Positions 42,331 through 51,307 are shown, counted from the stretch's first letter. The stretch: 64,000 nucleotides of DNA from an uncultured Sutterella sp. (GCA_900542195.1 UQNA01000008.1:1-64000), one strand, 5' to 3'. Notes: generated by a model not told the origin, from the sequence alone. Translations and numbers: made by a program.

Positions 42331-42789
42331 CTAGTATATTGGCATCGGCAACCCATCAGACAATCTCAACCAGCCGCGAATAATACGGTAGCACACCCAA
42401 ATACCTAAGACAATAAAACCGATGAACCACACGGCTAATCCAACGAGGATGAAGGCTAAGAAGAAGCCGACGACCCAAACAAAGATAATCCACCAGAACG
42501 CATACCAGAACGTTCTAATCTGCCAAGTGAAGTGGCTGGCGAGGTACGTTCCTTGCACATCGCCTCTTTTAACGTAGTTAATGATGACGGCAATAATGGA
42601 CGGCCAACCGAATACGAATGCAGTGGCAATAGAAGCTCCGGAAAAAACTCCGAGCACGATGGAAAGGCCGTGCAGAAAATACACTATCTGCGTAACGGTA
42701 ACTAAATTGCGAGGAACCTGATTAACCGGAAAATTCGGCTGCTGCTGAAAGTCCGGCTGCTGTTGGTTCATCATTTGATAATCGGACAT
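42331..42789 (-). CDS. DUF4870-type membrane protein
   Basis: A 152-residue protein. The hydrophilic N-terminus is rich in Gln, Asn and Pro (residues 1-28), and three to four helices follow from residue 35. SHFTWQIRTFWYAFWWIIFVWVVG and the C-terminal WVCYRIIRGWLRLSDGLPMP match the DUF4870 pattern (inner membrane, role unknown). It is a lone gene, convergent with the cyd operon. Confidence 0.8.
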   Translation of the reverse strand: MSDYQMMNQQQPDFQQQPNFPVNQVPRNLVTVTQIVYFLHGLSIVLGVFSGASIATAFVFGWPSIIAVIINYVKRGDVQGTYLASHFTWQIRTFWYAFWWIIFVWVVGFFLAFILVGLAVWFIGFIVLGIWVCYRIIRGWLRLSDGLPMPIY

Positions 42790-42952
42790 GGCTTACTCCA
42801 TTAAATCCATTGTTTTATTTAACACTAAAAATATCACTTGCTTTCTTTTGATAGGTATTTTTAGGAACGTGATTTTATTTCTTTGGAGAAAAATTGTCGG
42901 GACGGGCGCTTGTAAAAATATCCAATTTGTCTCTACGGAACCAAAACAAGGT

Positions 42953-43603
42953 TCATCTTAAAAACTGTTGAAAAAGTTCCGAAATGGAATCACTTTCTTC
43001 CTGAAGCTCCATGAAATCCAATAGGTCTGACCGGTTATGAAGATTCAGTTTTTTGTATAAAGACTGTCGATGTCCTTCGATAGTTCTCTCGCTTAGATTC
43101 AACCTTTCCCCAACTTCTCGGTTGCTGATATCGCTTAGAGCTAGAATGCTCAGGACCTCTTTTTCTCTCAAACTCAAATCCGATAGTGCCGCCTCCAACT
43201 CCGATTCGTTGGCCAATTTGAATTTGGAGAGAGCTTTAAGTTGTTTTACCTCGGTTAATCTTTTACATAATTTATCGATATCAACTGGCTTTTGGAAAAA
43301 ATCGTAAGCTCCGTACTTCATGGTATGGACTGCCAAATCAACGGTAGCATAGGCAGTCATGAAAATAATAGGAAGACGCGCCCGTTCGTTAGACAAGAAC
43401 TCTTGGACTTCCAATCCGTCCATACCAGGCATTTGGATATCCAGAAGCAGGCATCCTCTCTCGTACAAAGGATCATTCTTCAAAAACTCCTTTGCTGAGG
43501 TATAAGTACGCGTAGTCCATCCTCGTCCTTCCAAAACGATCGATAAAGACATCAAAACATCTTCATCATCGTCAACAATTCTAATTACGAATGGCTTTGT
43601 CAC
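42953..43603 (-). CDS. response regulator, NarL/FixJ (LuxR) type, TtrR-like
   Basis: A 216-residue regulator. The receiver domain (residues 1-120) has the acidic pair VDDDED, the phospho-Asp in LLLDIQMPGMDGLE and Lys in FFQKPVDI. The LuxR helix-turn-helix (about 150-205) is LSLREKEVLSILALSDISNREVGERLNLSERTIEGHRQSLYKKLNL. The start GTG 43603 with GGAAG upstream removes a leader read from the sensor gene; the frame extends to a TTG at 43633. It overlaps the sensor gene by 23 bp and likely activates the divergent reductase gene at 45553. Confidence 0.9.
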   Translation of the reverse strand: MTKPFVIRIVDDDEDVLMSLSIVLEGRGWTTRTYTSAKEFLKNDPLYERGCLLLDIQMPGMDGLEVQEFLSNERARLPIIFMTAYATVDLAVHTMKYGAYDFFQKPVDIDKLCKRLTEVKQLKALSKFKLANESELEAALSDLSLREKEVLSILALSDISNREVGERLNLSERTIEGHRQSLYKKLNLHNRSDLLDFMELQEESDSISELFQQFLR

Positions 43604-45362
43604 TTTCTTCCGTGTTAAATACAAGAATTGCAATCATACCGCCGCCTTGTCTAGGCAGAAACTTAGTCTTTAACGCCTGCGCCTGCATAAGCAAAGAAAC
43701 AATCGACATTCCCAGGCCCAATCCTTTTTCTTTGGTAGTCTTAAACGGCTGCCGCAGCGTCTCTATTTCTTCCGCCGATATTTCCCGGCCTTCGTTTTCA
43801 ACTTTCAGTTCTACGGTACCTGCCTGAAAAGAAACAGAGATCTGGATAGGCACTTTTAACCTGCCCGACTTTTCCAGTTCATCATTGGCATTTTTCAATA
43901 AATTCAGCACAACCACTTCAAAGTCGAACGGATCAAAAAGAATTCTCGGAACCTCACCAGGATAAGTAAAGATTGGAGTGGCCGCAATGACCTTTGTATC
44001 GATTAAGTCATGAATAATCGTTTTTGTGGCCTCAACAACGTCCATATACTGCTTGTTGTTCTCTTTCCTTCTGACATAACTTCGGACTTTTTCTACCAAC
44101 GCGACTGATTTCGAAACGCTCTTATCTAATCTCTCGACAAGCTTATAGAGCTTGGACTGAGGATCCGTTTTCAAGATATCCTGAAGAGCCGTGGTGAGGT
44201 ACCTAGAAGCTGCCAAAGGCTGAAGCAATTCATGAGTCGTAATGCTGGAAAGAACACCAACGGCACTGAGTTTTTGCATCTCTGCAAGTTTGAAGTTCAG
44301 ACCCCGGACACGGTTCAGAAGTTTTTGCTGTTCATCCAGAGCAATCGCAAGCTCACGTGTTCTCTTTTGAACCAGGACCGTATTTCTCCAGTTATGAAAA
44401 ATTGAAAATACAAAGAGTGCTATGGCGAGAACGATAAAGAGTTTGTACTCGTCCCAGAATCGTTTAAGAGACCAGAATTTGAGGTGTTCATACGGGCCGG
44501 CCTTTACGTTTCTATAGACGGTATCGACACGAGAGTAGTCCGTTCCTAAAAACCATTGAGCACCATCTAAGTCCTTAGGTTTTAACGAAAGCAACTCAAC
44601 CGTTAGGTCTGTGGCTACTTCCGGATTGACCTCGCGGCCTGCAAAGAATGTCCAGCCCGGAACCGGCTTTGTGCTATGAAGGTATTTCAAGGCGTCATTG
44701 TTCTTCTGCTCGATAACGTCAAAATTGTCTGCAAGCGGATCTCCTCTTTTCTTTAAGCCTTCTAAAAGACCGGCTCTTACAAAAGCCGCATCTGCCCGGC
44801 CGGCTTCAACGCTTTCCAACAGACCTCTCATCGGGCGTCCTTGCTCTTTAATTTCACGGAAATAATCATCAGGATTTTTTCCTTGATCCACAACTTCTGC
44901 TAAGACCAGCTGAGAGTTCAAAAACGCATTTTTATGAGTTACTGCAACAGTCTTATTCTTTAAGTCATCAAGTTTTTTTATTCCACTATGTTTCTTTACG
45001 AGAATTGCTCCAGCCTCTCCTTGGTTCGGATCGGGAGCATTCAATGTGGTCAGCGTGGCAAGCCTCCAGGCTCCTTTAAATTGCTTTTTATAAAAGTCGC
45101 CGGAAGAAGATACGAAGAAACATTTAGGACAATCTTCAAATTTCCTCTGAAGCTCATCAGTGTTGACGAAATGAGTTTGAAAAGAATAATTCCCAAAAGT
45201 TTTATCAACTTTCTCTATCGTTTTAGCAATGGCGGCATCCGCCTCGTTCGTGTGAGAAAAAGCCAAGCAATAGATATCGACTTTTTCCGCTGCGGCAGAA
45301 ACTGCGATCCCTAAAGAAGAGACCAATGCACAGAGACAGGGGCGCACAAGCCAGTAATCCAT
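43581..45362 (-). CDS. sensor histidine kinase with PhnD-like periplasmic sensor, TtrS-like
   Basis: A 593-residue kinase. Signal/anchor at residues 1-28, then a periplasmic type-2 binding-protein domain (PhnD/TtrS-like, about 30-285) with two Cys in FEDCPKCFF, a membrane helix near 305-325 (LFIVLAIALFVFSIF), a coiled coil and the HisKA/HATPase core. The phospho-His lies in THELLQPLAASR, where the usual HELNQPL Asn is Leu. The N-box is LLKNANDEL and G2 is GLGLGMSIV, but the usual G1 DNG is ENEGRE. It pairs with the regulator at 42953-43603 and is divergent from the flavoprotein reductase. ATG 45362 follows GAGG; a TTG at 45374 is the longer reading. Confidence 0.9.
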   Translation of the reverse strand: MDYWLVRPCLCALVSSLGIAVSAAAEKVDIYCLAFSHTNEADAAIAKTIEKVDKTFGNYSFQTHFVNTDELQRKFEDCPKCFFVSSSGDFYKKQFKGAWRLATLTTLNAPDPNQGEAGAILVKKHSGIKKLDDLKNKTVAVTHKNAFLNSQLVLAEVVDQGKNPDDYFREIKEQGRPMRGLLESVEAGRADAAFVRAGLLEGLKKRGDPLADNFDVIEQKNNDALKYLHSTKPVPGWTFFAGREVNPEVATDLTVELLSLKPKDLDGAQWFLGTDYSRVDTVYRNVKAGPYEHLKFWSLKRFWDEYKLFIVLAIALFVFSIFHNWRNTVLVQKRTRELAIALDEQQKLLNRVRGLNFKLAEMQKLSAVGVLSSITTHELLQPLAASRYLTTALQDILKTDPQSKLYKLVERLDKSVSKSVALVEKVRSYVRRKENNKQYMDVVEATKTIIHDLIDTKVIAATPIFTYPGEVPRILFDPFDFEVVVLNLLKNANDELEKSGRLKVPIQISVSFQAGTVELKVENEGREISAEEIETLRQPFKTTKEKGLGLGMSIVSLLMQAQALKTKFLPRQGGGMIAILVFNTEESDKAIRN

Positions 45363-45479
45363 ATCTGACCTCAATTACGAGTCAAGCAGAGAAAGTTTCC
45401 TGGAGAAGACCGAACAACTCAACCATTCAAGTCATTTTAACCGTCCTCCAGAAAGCACCACAGGAAGAACACATATCTT

Positions 45480-45493
45480 TTGATCTAGATCAA
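45480..45493 (+). promoter_or_regulatory. FNR box before the flavoprotein reductase
   Basis: TTGAT-CTAG-ATCAA matches the FNR/ANR consensus TTGAT-N4-ATCAA exactly. It sits 60 bp before the flavoprotein ATG in the divergent gap shared with the sensor kinase, which is where an activator of an anaerobic promoter should lie. Confidence 0.85.
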
Positions 45494-45552
45494 AGTACTT
45501 GAGTACAGATCCTGAAAACATAACAACCATACTCACTTCACCAGGAGCAATC

Positions 45553-47028
45553 ATGAAAAGAAGAAGTTTCTTTATAACCAGTACAGTTGCCGCTCTCGCA
45601 ACTCCGTTCTCTTTTTCTTACGCCGCAGAACAGCAACCGGGGGCTCTGTCAACAGATGCACCAAAAAAATGGGATCGCACTGAACAAGTCGTTATCGTTG
45701 GCGCAGGCGGCGGTGGATTAACAGCAGCCGTGTCCGCAGCACAGAACGGTCAGAAAGGCATCCTTGTTCTTGAAAAAATGCCATTCCCGGGAGGCAACAC
45801 AGCTATCTCCGGCGGCGGCATGAACGCTGTTGACGACAAACGTCAAAAAGCCCAAGGAATCGAAGACACTATTGAAAACCACTACAAAAACACGATTCAA
45901 GGGGGCGACTACCGCGGCAATCCCGACCTTATCCGCGAGTTAGTAGAAAATGCTCCTGAAACTGTCGCTTGGCTTGAGTCCATGGGCATGAAGTTCAAGG
46001 ATAAGATTTATCAAGTCTATGGTTCTCTCTACCCGAGAGGTCATGCTCCTTTCGGTTCCCTTGGTGCTGACTACATTAAAGTCTTAACAGACCAGTGCAA
46101 GAAACTTGGTATTCCAATCCAAACGAACACGAAAGTTATCGGGCTAATTAGAGAAACGCCTTTAACCGGAAAGATTCTTGGCGTTAAGGTTTTAGTCAAA
46201 GGCAAAGTTGAATACATTCGTGCAGAAAAAGCTGTTATCGTTGCGGCAGGCGGATTCGGTGCCAACAAAGAAATGCGTGCCCTCCACGACCCACGCATGA
46301 AGAATCTCACTACAACAAACCATGTCGGCGCTACCGGTGACTTACTCCCATTATTGGTTGATGTTGGCGCAGACTTGACTGGTATGGATCACATCCAATG
46401 CAATCCTGGCTGCCCTCCGGGAAGAAAACATCGCGTTCCACTCCATCAAGGCGGCCGTTTCATCATTGTTGACAAAAACGGTCAAAGATTTATTCGTGAA
46501 GATGAAAGACGCGACGTCATCAGAGACGCAGTCCTTGCTCAGCCAAACAATACAGCTTGGGGTGTTCTGGACCAAACTCGCTGGGATATGGTTAACAAAG
46601 GCCAACAAGATGCTGCCATTAAAGGTCTTGAAACCGGAGATGCTTGGAAGGCTGACACCATTGAAGAATTAGCCAAGAAGATGGGACTCCCTCCGGAAAA
46701 TCTTAAGAAGACCGTTGACGAATTCAACGAAGGAGTCAAACAGAAGAAGGACAAGCTGGGTAAATATGAACGCAACCTCTTCCCCATCGTTAATCCTCCG
46801 TTCTGGGGATGCTATGTTGGCATGAGCGTGCACCATACAATGGGCGGAGTAGTCATCAATACCAAAGCCCAGGTCATAGACAGACGCGGACAGGTTATTC
46901 CTTCTCTTTATGCCGTCGGTGAAGTCACAGGCGGCATCCACGGAGCAAACCGTTTAGGCGGAAATGCGATTGCAGACTGTCTAACTTTCGGCAGACTAGT
47001 TGGTAAAGAAATTGCTTTGATGAAGTAA
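45553..47028 (+). CDS. secreted flavoprotein reductase (fumarate-reductase/FccA family), substrate unknown
   Basis: A 491-residue FAD enzyme with a Tat-like signal (RRSFF at residues 3-7, cleavage near SYA/AEQ). FAD-binding VIVGAGGGGLTAAVSAAQNG is at about 40-59, and VHHTMGG with catalytic His near 427-428 and GANRLGGN with Arg 467 are conserved. The catalytic Arg lies in EDERRDV (319-320). The fumarate-site block differs: FccA has AHPT where this protein has CNPG (N284 for the substrate His), and the VTEAVRG Thr/Glu pair is not kept. So fumarate is unlikely to be the acceptor. It has no haem domain and must receive electrons from a tetraheme cytochrome. AGGAG supports ATG 45553. Confidence 0.9.
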   Translation: MKRRSFFITSTVAALATPFSFSYAAEQQPGALSTDAPKKWDRTEQVVIVGAGGGGLTAAVSAAQNGQKGILVLEKMPFPGGNTAISGGGMNAVDDKRQKAQGIEDTIENHYKNTIQGGDYRGNPDLIRELVENAPETVAWLESMGMKFKDKIYQVYGSLYPRGHAPFGSLGADYIKVLTDQCKKLGIPIQTNTKVIGLIRETPLTGKILGVKVLVKGKVEYIRAEKAVIVAAGGFGANKEMRALHDPRMKNLTTTNHVGATGDLLPLLVDVGADLTGMDHIQCNPGCPPGRKHRVPLHQGGRFIIVDKNGQRFIREDERRDVIRDAVLAQPNNTAWGVLDQTRWDMVNKGQQDAAIKGLETGDAWKADTIEELAKKMGLPPENLKKTVDEFNEGVKQKKDKLGKYERNLFPIVNPPFWGCYVGMSVHHTMGGVVINTKAQVIDRRGQVIPSLYAVGEVTGGIHGANRLGGNAIADCLTFGRLVGKEIALMK

Positions 47029-47044
47029 TAGTCCGACGTTATAA

Positions 47045-47088
47045 CAACACACCGACTAAGCTAACTTGGCCGGTGTATTGTTTTTTAA
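47045..47088 (+). terminator. terminator after flavoprotein reductase
   Basis: Stem CAACACACCG / CGGTGTATTG (one mismatch) with a 16-nt loop, then T6. Confidence 0.8.
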
Positions 47089-47263
47089 AAGAGGTTCCCT
47101 TCAACACGAGGAACTCTTAACGCTCTACTTCCACTTTGAACGGTACGTATTTTGTCCGCAACAAAATATAATTAATGCTTTCTCAATCGCAACTTAATAT
47201 GAATATGGATACCCATATCTTCCTCATCATGAGATAATCCCGAGAAGATGTTTGGAGAAAACT

Positions 47264-47920
47264 ATGCGCGTTCTATTGGTTGAAGACGATGAAATGATCG
47301 GTGAGGCCGTCGTCGACGGGCTCAAATCGGAAGGCTATGCCGTTGACTGGGTGAAGGACGGGGGCTCTGCAACCATCGCTCTGGATACCACTTCATTCGG
47401 AATCGTAATTCTTGATCTTGGTCTCCCGGGCAAGGACGGACTTAATGTCTTAAAAGACATGAGACGCAAGAAAAACCATACACCGGTTCTCATTACAACC
47501 GCCCGAGACACCGTTAATGACAAAATTGAAGGTCTCGATGCGGGAGCCGATGATTACCTCATCAAGCCTTACGATTTAGACGAATTAAACGCACGTGTCA
47601 GAGCCCTTCTGAGACGCTCGGCAGGGCGCGCGGATCCAATCATCGAAAGAGGCCGTTTAACAATTAATCCAACCACCCGTGAAGTTTTATTTGACGGTCA
47701 ATCCATCATCCTTTCAAGCAAGGAATACGCTTTGCTCTTTGCTCTGGCTGAAAGAAAAGGCATTGTTCTCTCTCGCGCTCAGTTGGAAGAAAAACTTTAC
47801 AACTATGATTCCTTGATTGGCTCTAATGCTATTGAGGTTCATATCCACCACTTACGGAAAAAACTCTCGGAAGACAGCATTAAAACTGTCAGAGGCGTCG
47901 GTTATATTCTGGAGACCTAA
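47264..47920 (+). CDS. response regulator, OmpR type (QseB-like)
   Basis: A 218-residue regulator. The receiver has the VEDDE pair and phospho-Asp in VILDLGLPGKDGL (about residue 51), with Lys in DDYLIKPYDLDEL. The C-terminal winged helix (about 125-218) ends in NAIEVHIHHLRKKL...IKTVRGVGYILE. QseB/PmrA-like by layout; the signal is unknown. ATG 47264 with GGAG 6 bp upstream is preferred over TTG 47252. The sensor gene starts directly after the stop. Confidence 0.92.
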   Translation: MRVLLVEDDEMIGEAVVDGLKSEGYAVDWVKDGGSATIALDTTSFGIVILDLGLPGKDGLNVLKDMRRKKNHTPVLITTARDTVNDKIEGLDAGADDYLIKPYDLDELNARVRALLRRSAGRADPIIERGRLTINPTTREVLFDGQSIILSSKEYALLFALAERKGIVLSRAQLEEKLYNYDSLIGSNAIEVHIHHLRKKLSEDSIKTVRGVGYILET

Positions 47921-49291
47921 TTGTTCTCCATCCGAAAACGGCTTCTGGCGTCCGTTATTGTCGTTCTTTTATTCAGCACCTTCTGTGAAGGTATTGCTAC
48001 CTATTTTGCCGTTCAGCAGCAGGTCGACAGACTTCTGGACAATTCCTTAAAGCAGGTTGCGCTTTCGCTTAACTCCATCCACAGCGGAGAGATCCCTTTT
48101 CTAAAAAAAGGTGCTCTTCTGCCTGCCGATGATAGTCTGGTGGTACAAATTCATGATCCCATCAGCGGAATGACATTTATCTCCCGCAATATGGAGACAC
48201 TGCCGATAGCTGAGCGAACTGGTTTTTCAGATATCCTCATAGACGGCAGACCCTGGAGGCTCTATACCTCTCAGAACCTAACAGGTCAGATTGTGGAAGT
48301 GGCTCAGCCAGCTGTTCTAAGAAGCGAAGTCGCCATTAAAACCGCCAAACCTATCCTCATTCCGTTGATAGTAGCCGTTCCGGTGATCGCTTTGATTCTA
48401 TGGATTTTCATCCGTCACGGATTCTCGAGCCTTGAGGGAGCTTCCCGGGCCATTGCCAGACGCTCTCCTACCTCCCTGCAGCCTCTTTCTATGAAGGGGA
48501 TGCCTGTAGAGTTAGCCCCTTTGGTAAATTCTTTGAACGACTTGCTCGCTCGTCTATCCGACAGCTTCAAACTGCAAAGCCGTTTTGCATCCGATGCTGC
48601 CCATGAGTTGAGGACGCCCCTTACGGCACTAAATCTTCAAATTCAACTAGCAGAACGAGCTAAGACCGAAGAAGCAAAGGCGAAAGCATTCGGACGCTTA
48701 AAAGAAGGCATTAAAAGAGCAACCCGTCTTGTAACTCAGTTGCTGACGATGGCGCGTTTAGATCCGGACAATTCCGAAAAACCTATGGCGCCACTAGACC
48801 TTCATGCATTGGCAACAAGCATCCAAGATGAAATCAGCGTAGTCGCTGAACAAAAGGGCATTGAGATTTCGACTCTCGAAAAAAGCAAAGCAATTGTTTT
48901 CGGCAATAAAGATGCTTTACAGCTCATGATCACAAATCTGTGTGATAACGCCATTCGATATACACCGGAAGGCGGTCACATCAGAATTGCGACCGGTATC
49001 GAGAATGGTAACGGTATTGTTGAAGTCTCAGACGACGGTCCCGGAATCCCCGAAGCCGAAAGAGCAAGAATTTTTGAAAGGTTCTATCGTGCCGAAGGAA
49101 CAAAAACAATCCCGGGAACCGGCATCGGTCTGGCAATTGTCAGACGAGTTGCAGAACTGCACGGCGGCAAACCGTCGCTAGAAGACGGTCTGGACGGGAA
49201 AGGCATCACATTTAAGATTTCTTTTCCCGCGACCCAAAAACAGAGATCCGAAAATCAGGACGAAGCTGACGACGAATATTCTGATAACTAG
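47921..49291 (+). CDS. sensor histidine kinase, QseC-like
   Basis: A 456-residue EnvZ/QseC-type kinase. The first helix is at residues 8-30, the periplasmic sensor at about 31-145, the second helix LIPLIVAVPVIALILWIFI at about 146-165, then a HAMP-like linker. The phospho-His lies in SDAAHELRTPLTALNLQIQLAE, with N-box NLCDNAIRYTPEGG, G1 VSDDGPGIPEAE and G2 GTGIGLAIV. TTG 47921 is the probable start, abutting the regulator stop, with GGAG 6 bp before. Entericidin-like genes follow on the opposite strand. Confidence 0.9.
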   Translation: MFSIRKRLLASVIVVLLFSTFCEGIATYFAVQQQVDRLLDNSLKQVALSLNSIHSGEIPFLKKGALLPADDSLVVQIHDPISGMTFISRNMETLPIAERTGFSDILIDGRPWRLYTSQNLTGQIVEVAQPAVLRSEVAIKTAKPILIPLIVAVPVIALILWIFIRHGFSSLEGASRAIARRSPTSLQPLSMKGMPVELAPLVNSLNDLLARLSDSFKLQSRFASDAAHELRTPLTALNLQIQLAERAKTEEAKAKAFGRLKEGIKRATRLVTQLLTMARLDPDNSEKPMAPLDLHALATSIQDEISVVAEQKGIEISTLEKSKAIVFGNKDALQLMITNLCDNAIRYTPEGGHIRIATGIENGNGIVEVSDDGPGIPEAERARIFERFYRAEGTKTIPGTGIGLAIVRRVAELHGGKPSLEDGLDGKGITFKISFPATQKQRSENQDEADDEYSDN

Positions 49292-49293
49292 TT

Positions 49294-49440
49294 CTAGAAT
49301 TTATTGGATACAGCGGTTGCGCCTTTATTGATTCCTTCTCCGGCAGCGGAGACGTCTTTACCAATACCTTTTACCGTATTGCACCCTGCGATAGCAAGAA
49401 CGAATGCAACGAGAATTGCTGTAATTCCAAACTTTTTCAT
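49294..49440 (-). CDS. entericidin-like small lipoprotein 1
   Basis: A 48-residue lipoprotein: MKKFGITAILVAFVLAIAGC as signal and lipobox (Cys 20), then NTVKGIGKDVSAAGEGINKG, the core of the entericidin A/B family. Entericidins are small envelope lipoproteins first described as a toxin/antidote pair; in other bacteria they are cell-envelope stress proteins. AAAGGAA precedes the ATG. Its paralogue at 49484 is 43 bp upstream on the same strand. Confidence 0.9.
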   Translation of the reverse strand: MKKFGITAILVAFVLAIAGCNTVKGIGKDVSAAGEGINKGATAVSNKF

Positions 49441-49483
49441 AATAATTCCTTTCGGATAAGTTAATTGTTCGGACTAAAACGCA

Positions 49484-49630
49484 TTACATCTTATTTTGAA
49501 CTGCTGTAGCAGCTGAATCGATATCACCGCCAACCGCGGAAACATCTTGGCCTACGCCCTTAACGGTATTACAAGCGGTCAAACCTAGGCAAAGCATTGC
49601 TGCAGCCAGCAGACAAGCAACTTTTTTCAA
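49484..49630 (-). CDS. entericidin-like small lipoprotein 2
   Basis: A second 48-residue entericidin-type lipoprotein: KKVACLLAAAMLCLGLTAC signal and lipobox, NTVKGVGQDVSAVGGDIDSA core. It begins with TTG 49630, preceded by AGAGG; no in-frame ATG precedes the signal peptide. The two copies share the NTVKGxGxDVSA block and lie in tandem, suggesting duplication. Confidence 0.85.
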   Translation of the reverse strand: MKKVACLLAAAMLCLGLTACNTVKGVGQDVSAVGGDIDSAATAVQNKM

Positions 49631-49946
49631 TTTAAGCCTCTCATTAAAAATGTCTATATCTCGGATATTAATTTTTAGTTGCCTGCTAAGAAACTTTTTT
49701 CATCCAATACGGGGATATACATGCTTTGGGCAGAACTTGAAGGAGGTCTTAAAGAGGCACTTTTCAAAACGACTTTTACCTGCCGACCTTATTTGCATGA
49801 ATCGGTGACTTCTTTGGACGGCAACTCTATGTTGTTTTAGCTATAACACCCAAACTCCTAAGCAGTTGGAAAAAGAAGCAACTGCCTAGGAGAAAGACAA
49901 GCGTTAGAAAACTTTAATTTACCAATGTCTGTCCTAACTTTTATAA
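49631..49946. other. 316-bp gap between entericidins and Dcu-type gene
   Basis: Contains the entericidin promoter area and the hairpin at 49855-49892. A 39-codon frame at 49721-49840 (MLWAELEGGLKEALFK...) has a weak GGGG ribosome site and no recognisable family, so I leave it as uncertain. Nothing else is seen. Confidence 0.4.
49855..49892 (-). terminator. terminator of lyase-Dcu operon
   Basis: A 14-bp stem, CTCCTA.GCAGTTG / CAACTGC.TAGGAG with one mismatch and a 10-nt loop. On the minus strand it is followed only by TTTGGG, so it is a weak terminator or a stabilising hairpin. Confidence 0.5.
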
Positions 49947-51269
49947 CTAAAAGAATAAGTTAATAAGAATGAATGCAAAAAACACTGAGCCAAAGCAAGT
50001 AATAGCTCCCGGAAGGATGAAACTATGATTTAGCAAATACTTCCCGATTCCGGTCGTCCCCGTTCTGTCCATTGCAATAGCAGCAAACATATTTCCGCTG
50101 ATCGGTAAGAACCAACTGCCATTCGCTATCGGGAATAAGGCAAGCAAATATGGTGCTTGGATACCTAAAGTGACTCCTAGCGGCATCGCAATCGTTGTTG
50201 CTGCTCCTTGACTAGCGATTAGGAAGGAGATGATAAAAAACCCAACTGCATAGAGCCAGACAGAGTCCGAAAAATAGGTTTGGTAAAAAGTTATGAAAGT
50301 ACCCTTGTTGTTGCTAAAGAAAGTATCGCACATCCAAGCTACGCCAAACAGACTTATAACCGCCATCATCCCTGAACTAAAGATTGAGGATTGTATGATT
50401 TTTCCTGGTTTAATTTCACAGAGAGGAATCATCAGGGCGGCAAAAGAAAACATCACCAAACTGATGGTAAACGGGATAGAAAGACGGGTCACTTTACCTC
50501 CTACTTCCCAAGTTGGCAACAAAGAGGGGAAGGATCCGAGAACTACTGTAACTACAATAGCAGCAATAAATACACCTACTGCTATCTTTGCTTTCGGCTT
50601 AATTGCCTCAAATTTAACTTCTGCGGGAGGAGCTAACTCTCCGCTATCACGCCTGCGAATAAATTCAGGGTCCTTATCTAATTCCACTCCATGATGAGAT
50701 ACAACAAAAGCGGCTAGCATTAAGGCGCAGACAACCGAGGGTATACAAACAAGCATCACTTGTCCTAGAGTAACCCCATACACGGCTAGCACACTAACCA
50801 AAACAGCGGTTGCTGCGCTCATTGGACTTCCCGTCAAAGCCTGCGTTGCTCCCAAAAGTCCCATGGATATCGGGCGCTCTGGCCTAATTCCTTCTTTATA
50901 GGCAATTTCCACGATTATGGGAAATACAGCCAGTGCTACGTAAGACGAACCACAAAGCAAAGAGAAAAAACAAGTTACTAACGGTGCCATATACGTTATG
51001 CGTTTGGGATTGTTTCTCAATATTTTTGCAGCGATCCCAACCAAATAGTCCAAACCTCCAGCAGCATGAAGCGCACTGGAAAGAGAAATGATGGCGCAAA
51101 TAATTAATACAATATTGATTGGAGGCGATCCCGGCTTAAGACCAAATAAGAAAACAAGAATCGCAAGTCCAAACCCTCCAAAAAGGCCGGAAGCAATCCC
51201 TCCATACCTGGATCCAATCAAAATACAGGCCACGACAACAACGAGCTGCAGTAATAGTACAGTTAACAT
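49947..51269 (-). CDS. DcuA/DcuB-family C4-dicarboxylate transporter
   Basis: A 440-residue polytopic membrane protein. GGLDYLVGIAAKILRNNPKRITYMAPLVTCFFSLLCG (about residues 71-106) is the DcuA/B signature. ISMGLLGATQALTGSPMSAATAVL and QGAATTIAMPLGVTLGI follow. DcuA/B exchange fumarate, aspartate or malate for succinate during anaerobic respiration. It lies 38 bp after the PLP lyase gene in the same direction, so the pair is an operon. Confidence 0.92.
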   Translation of the reverse strand: MLTVLLLQLVVVVACILIGSRYGGIASGLFGGFGLAILVFLFGLKPGSPPINIVLIICAIISLSSALHAAGGLDYLVGIAAKILRNNPKRITYMAPLVTCFFSLLCGSSYVALAVFPIIVEIAYKEGIRPERPISMGLLGATQALTGSPMSAATAVLVSVLAVYGVTLGQVMLVCIPSVVCALMLAAFVVSHHGVELDKDPEFIRRRDSGELAPPAEVKFEAIKPKAKIAVGVFIAAIVVTVVLGSFPSLLPTWEVGGKVTRLSIPFTISLVMFSFAALMIPLCEIKPGKIIQSSIFSSGMMAVISLFGVAWMCDTFFSNNKGTFITFYQTYFSDSVWLYAVGFFIISFLIASQGAATTIAMPLGVTLGIQAPYLLALFPIANGSWFLPISGNMFAAIAMDRTGTTGIGKYLLNHSFILPGAITCFGSVFFAFILINLFF

Positions 51270-51307
51270 AATTTTCCACCTTCAAGTAAAAATGTCACTC
51301 AATGGTT

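Noticed and set aside
49721..49840. 39-codon frame between entericidins and the Dcu-type gene
   Set aside because: Weak ribosome site and no recognisable pattern; too short to support.
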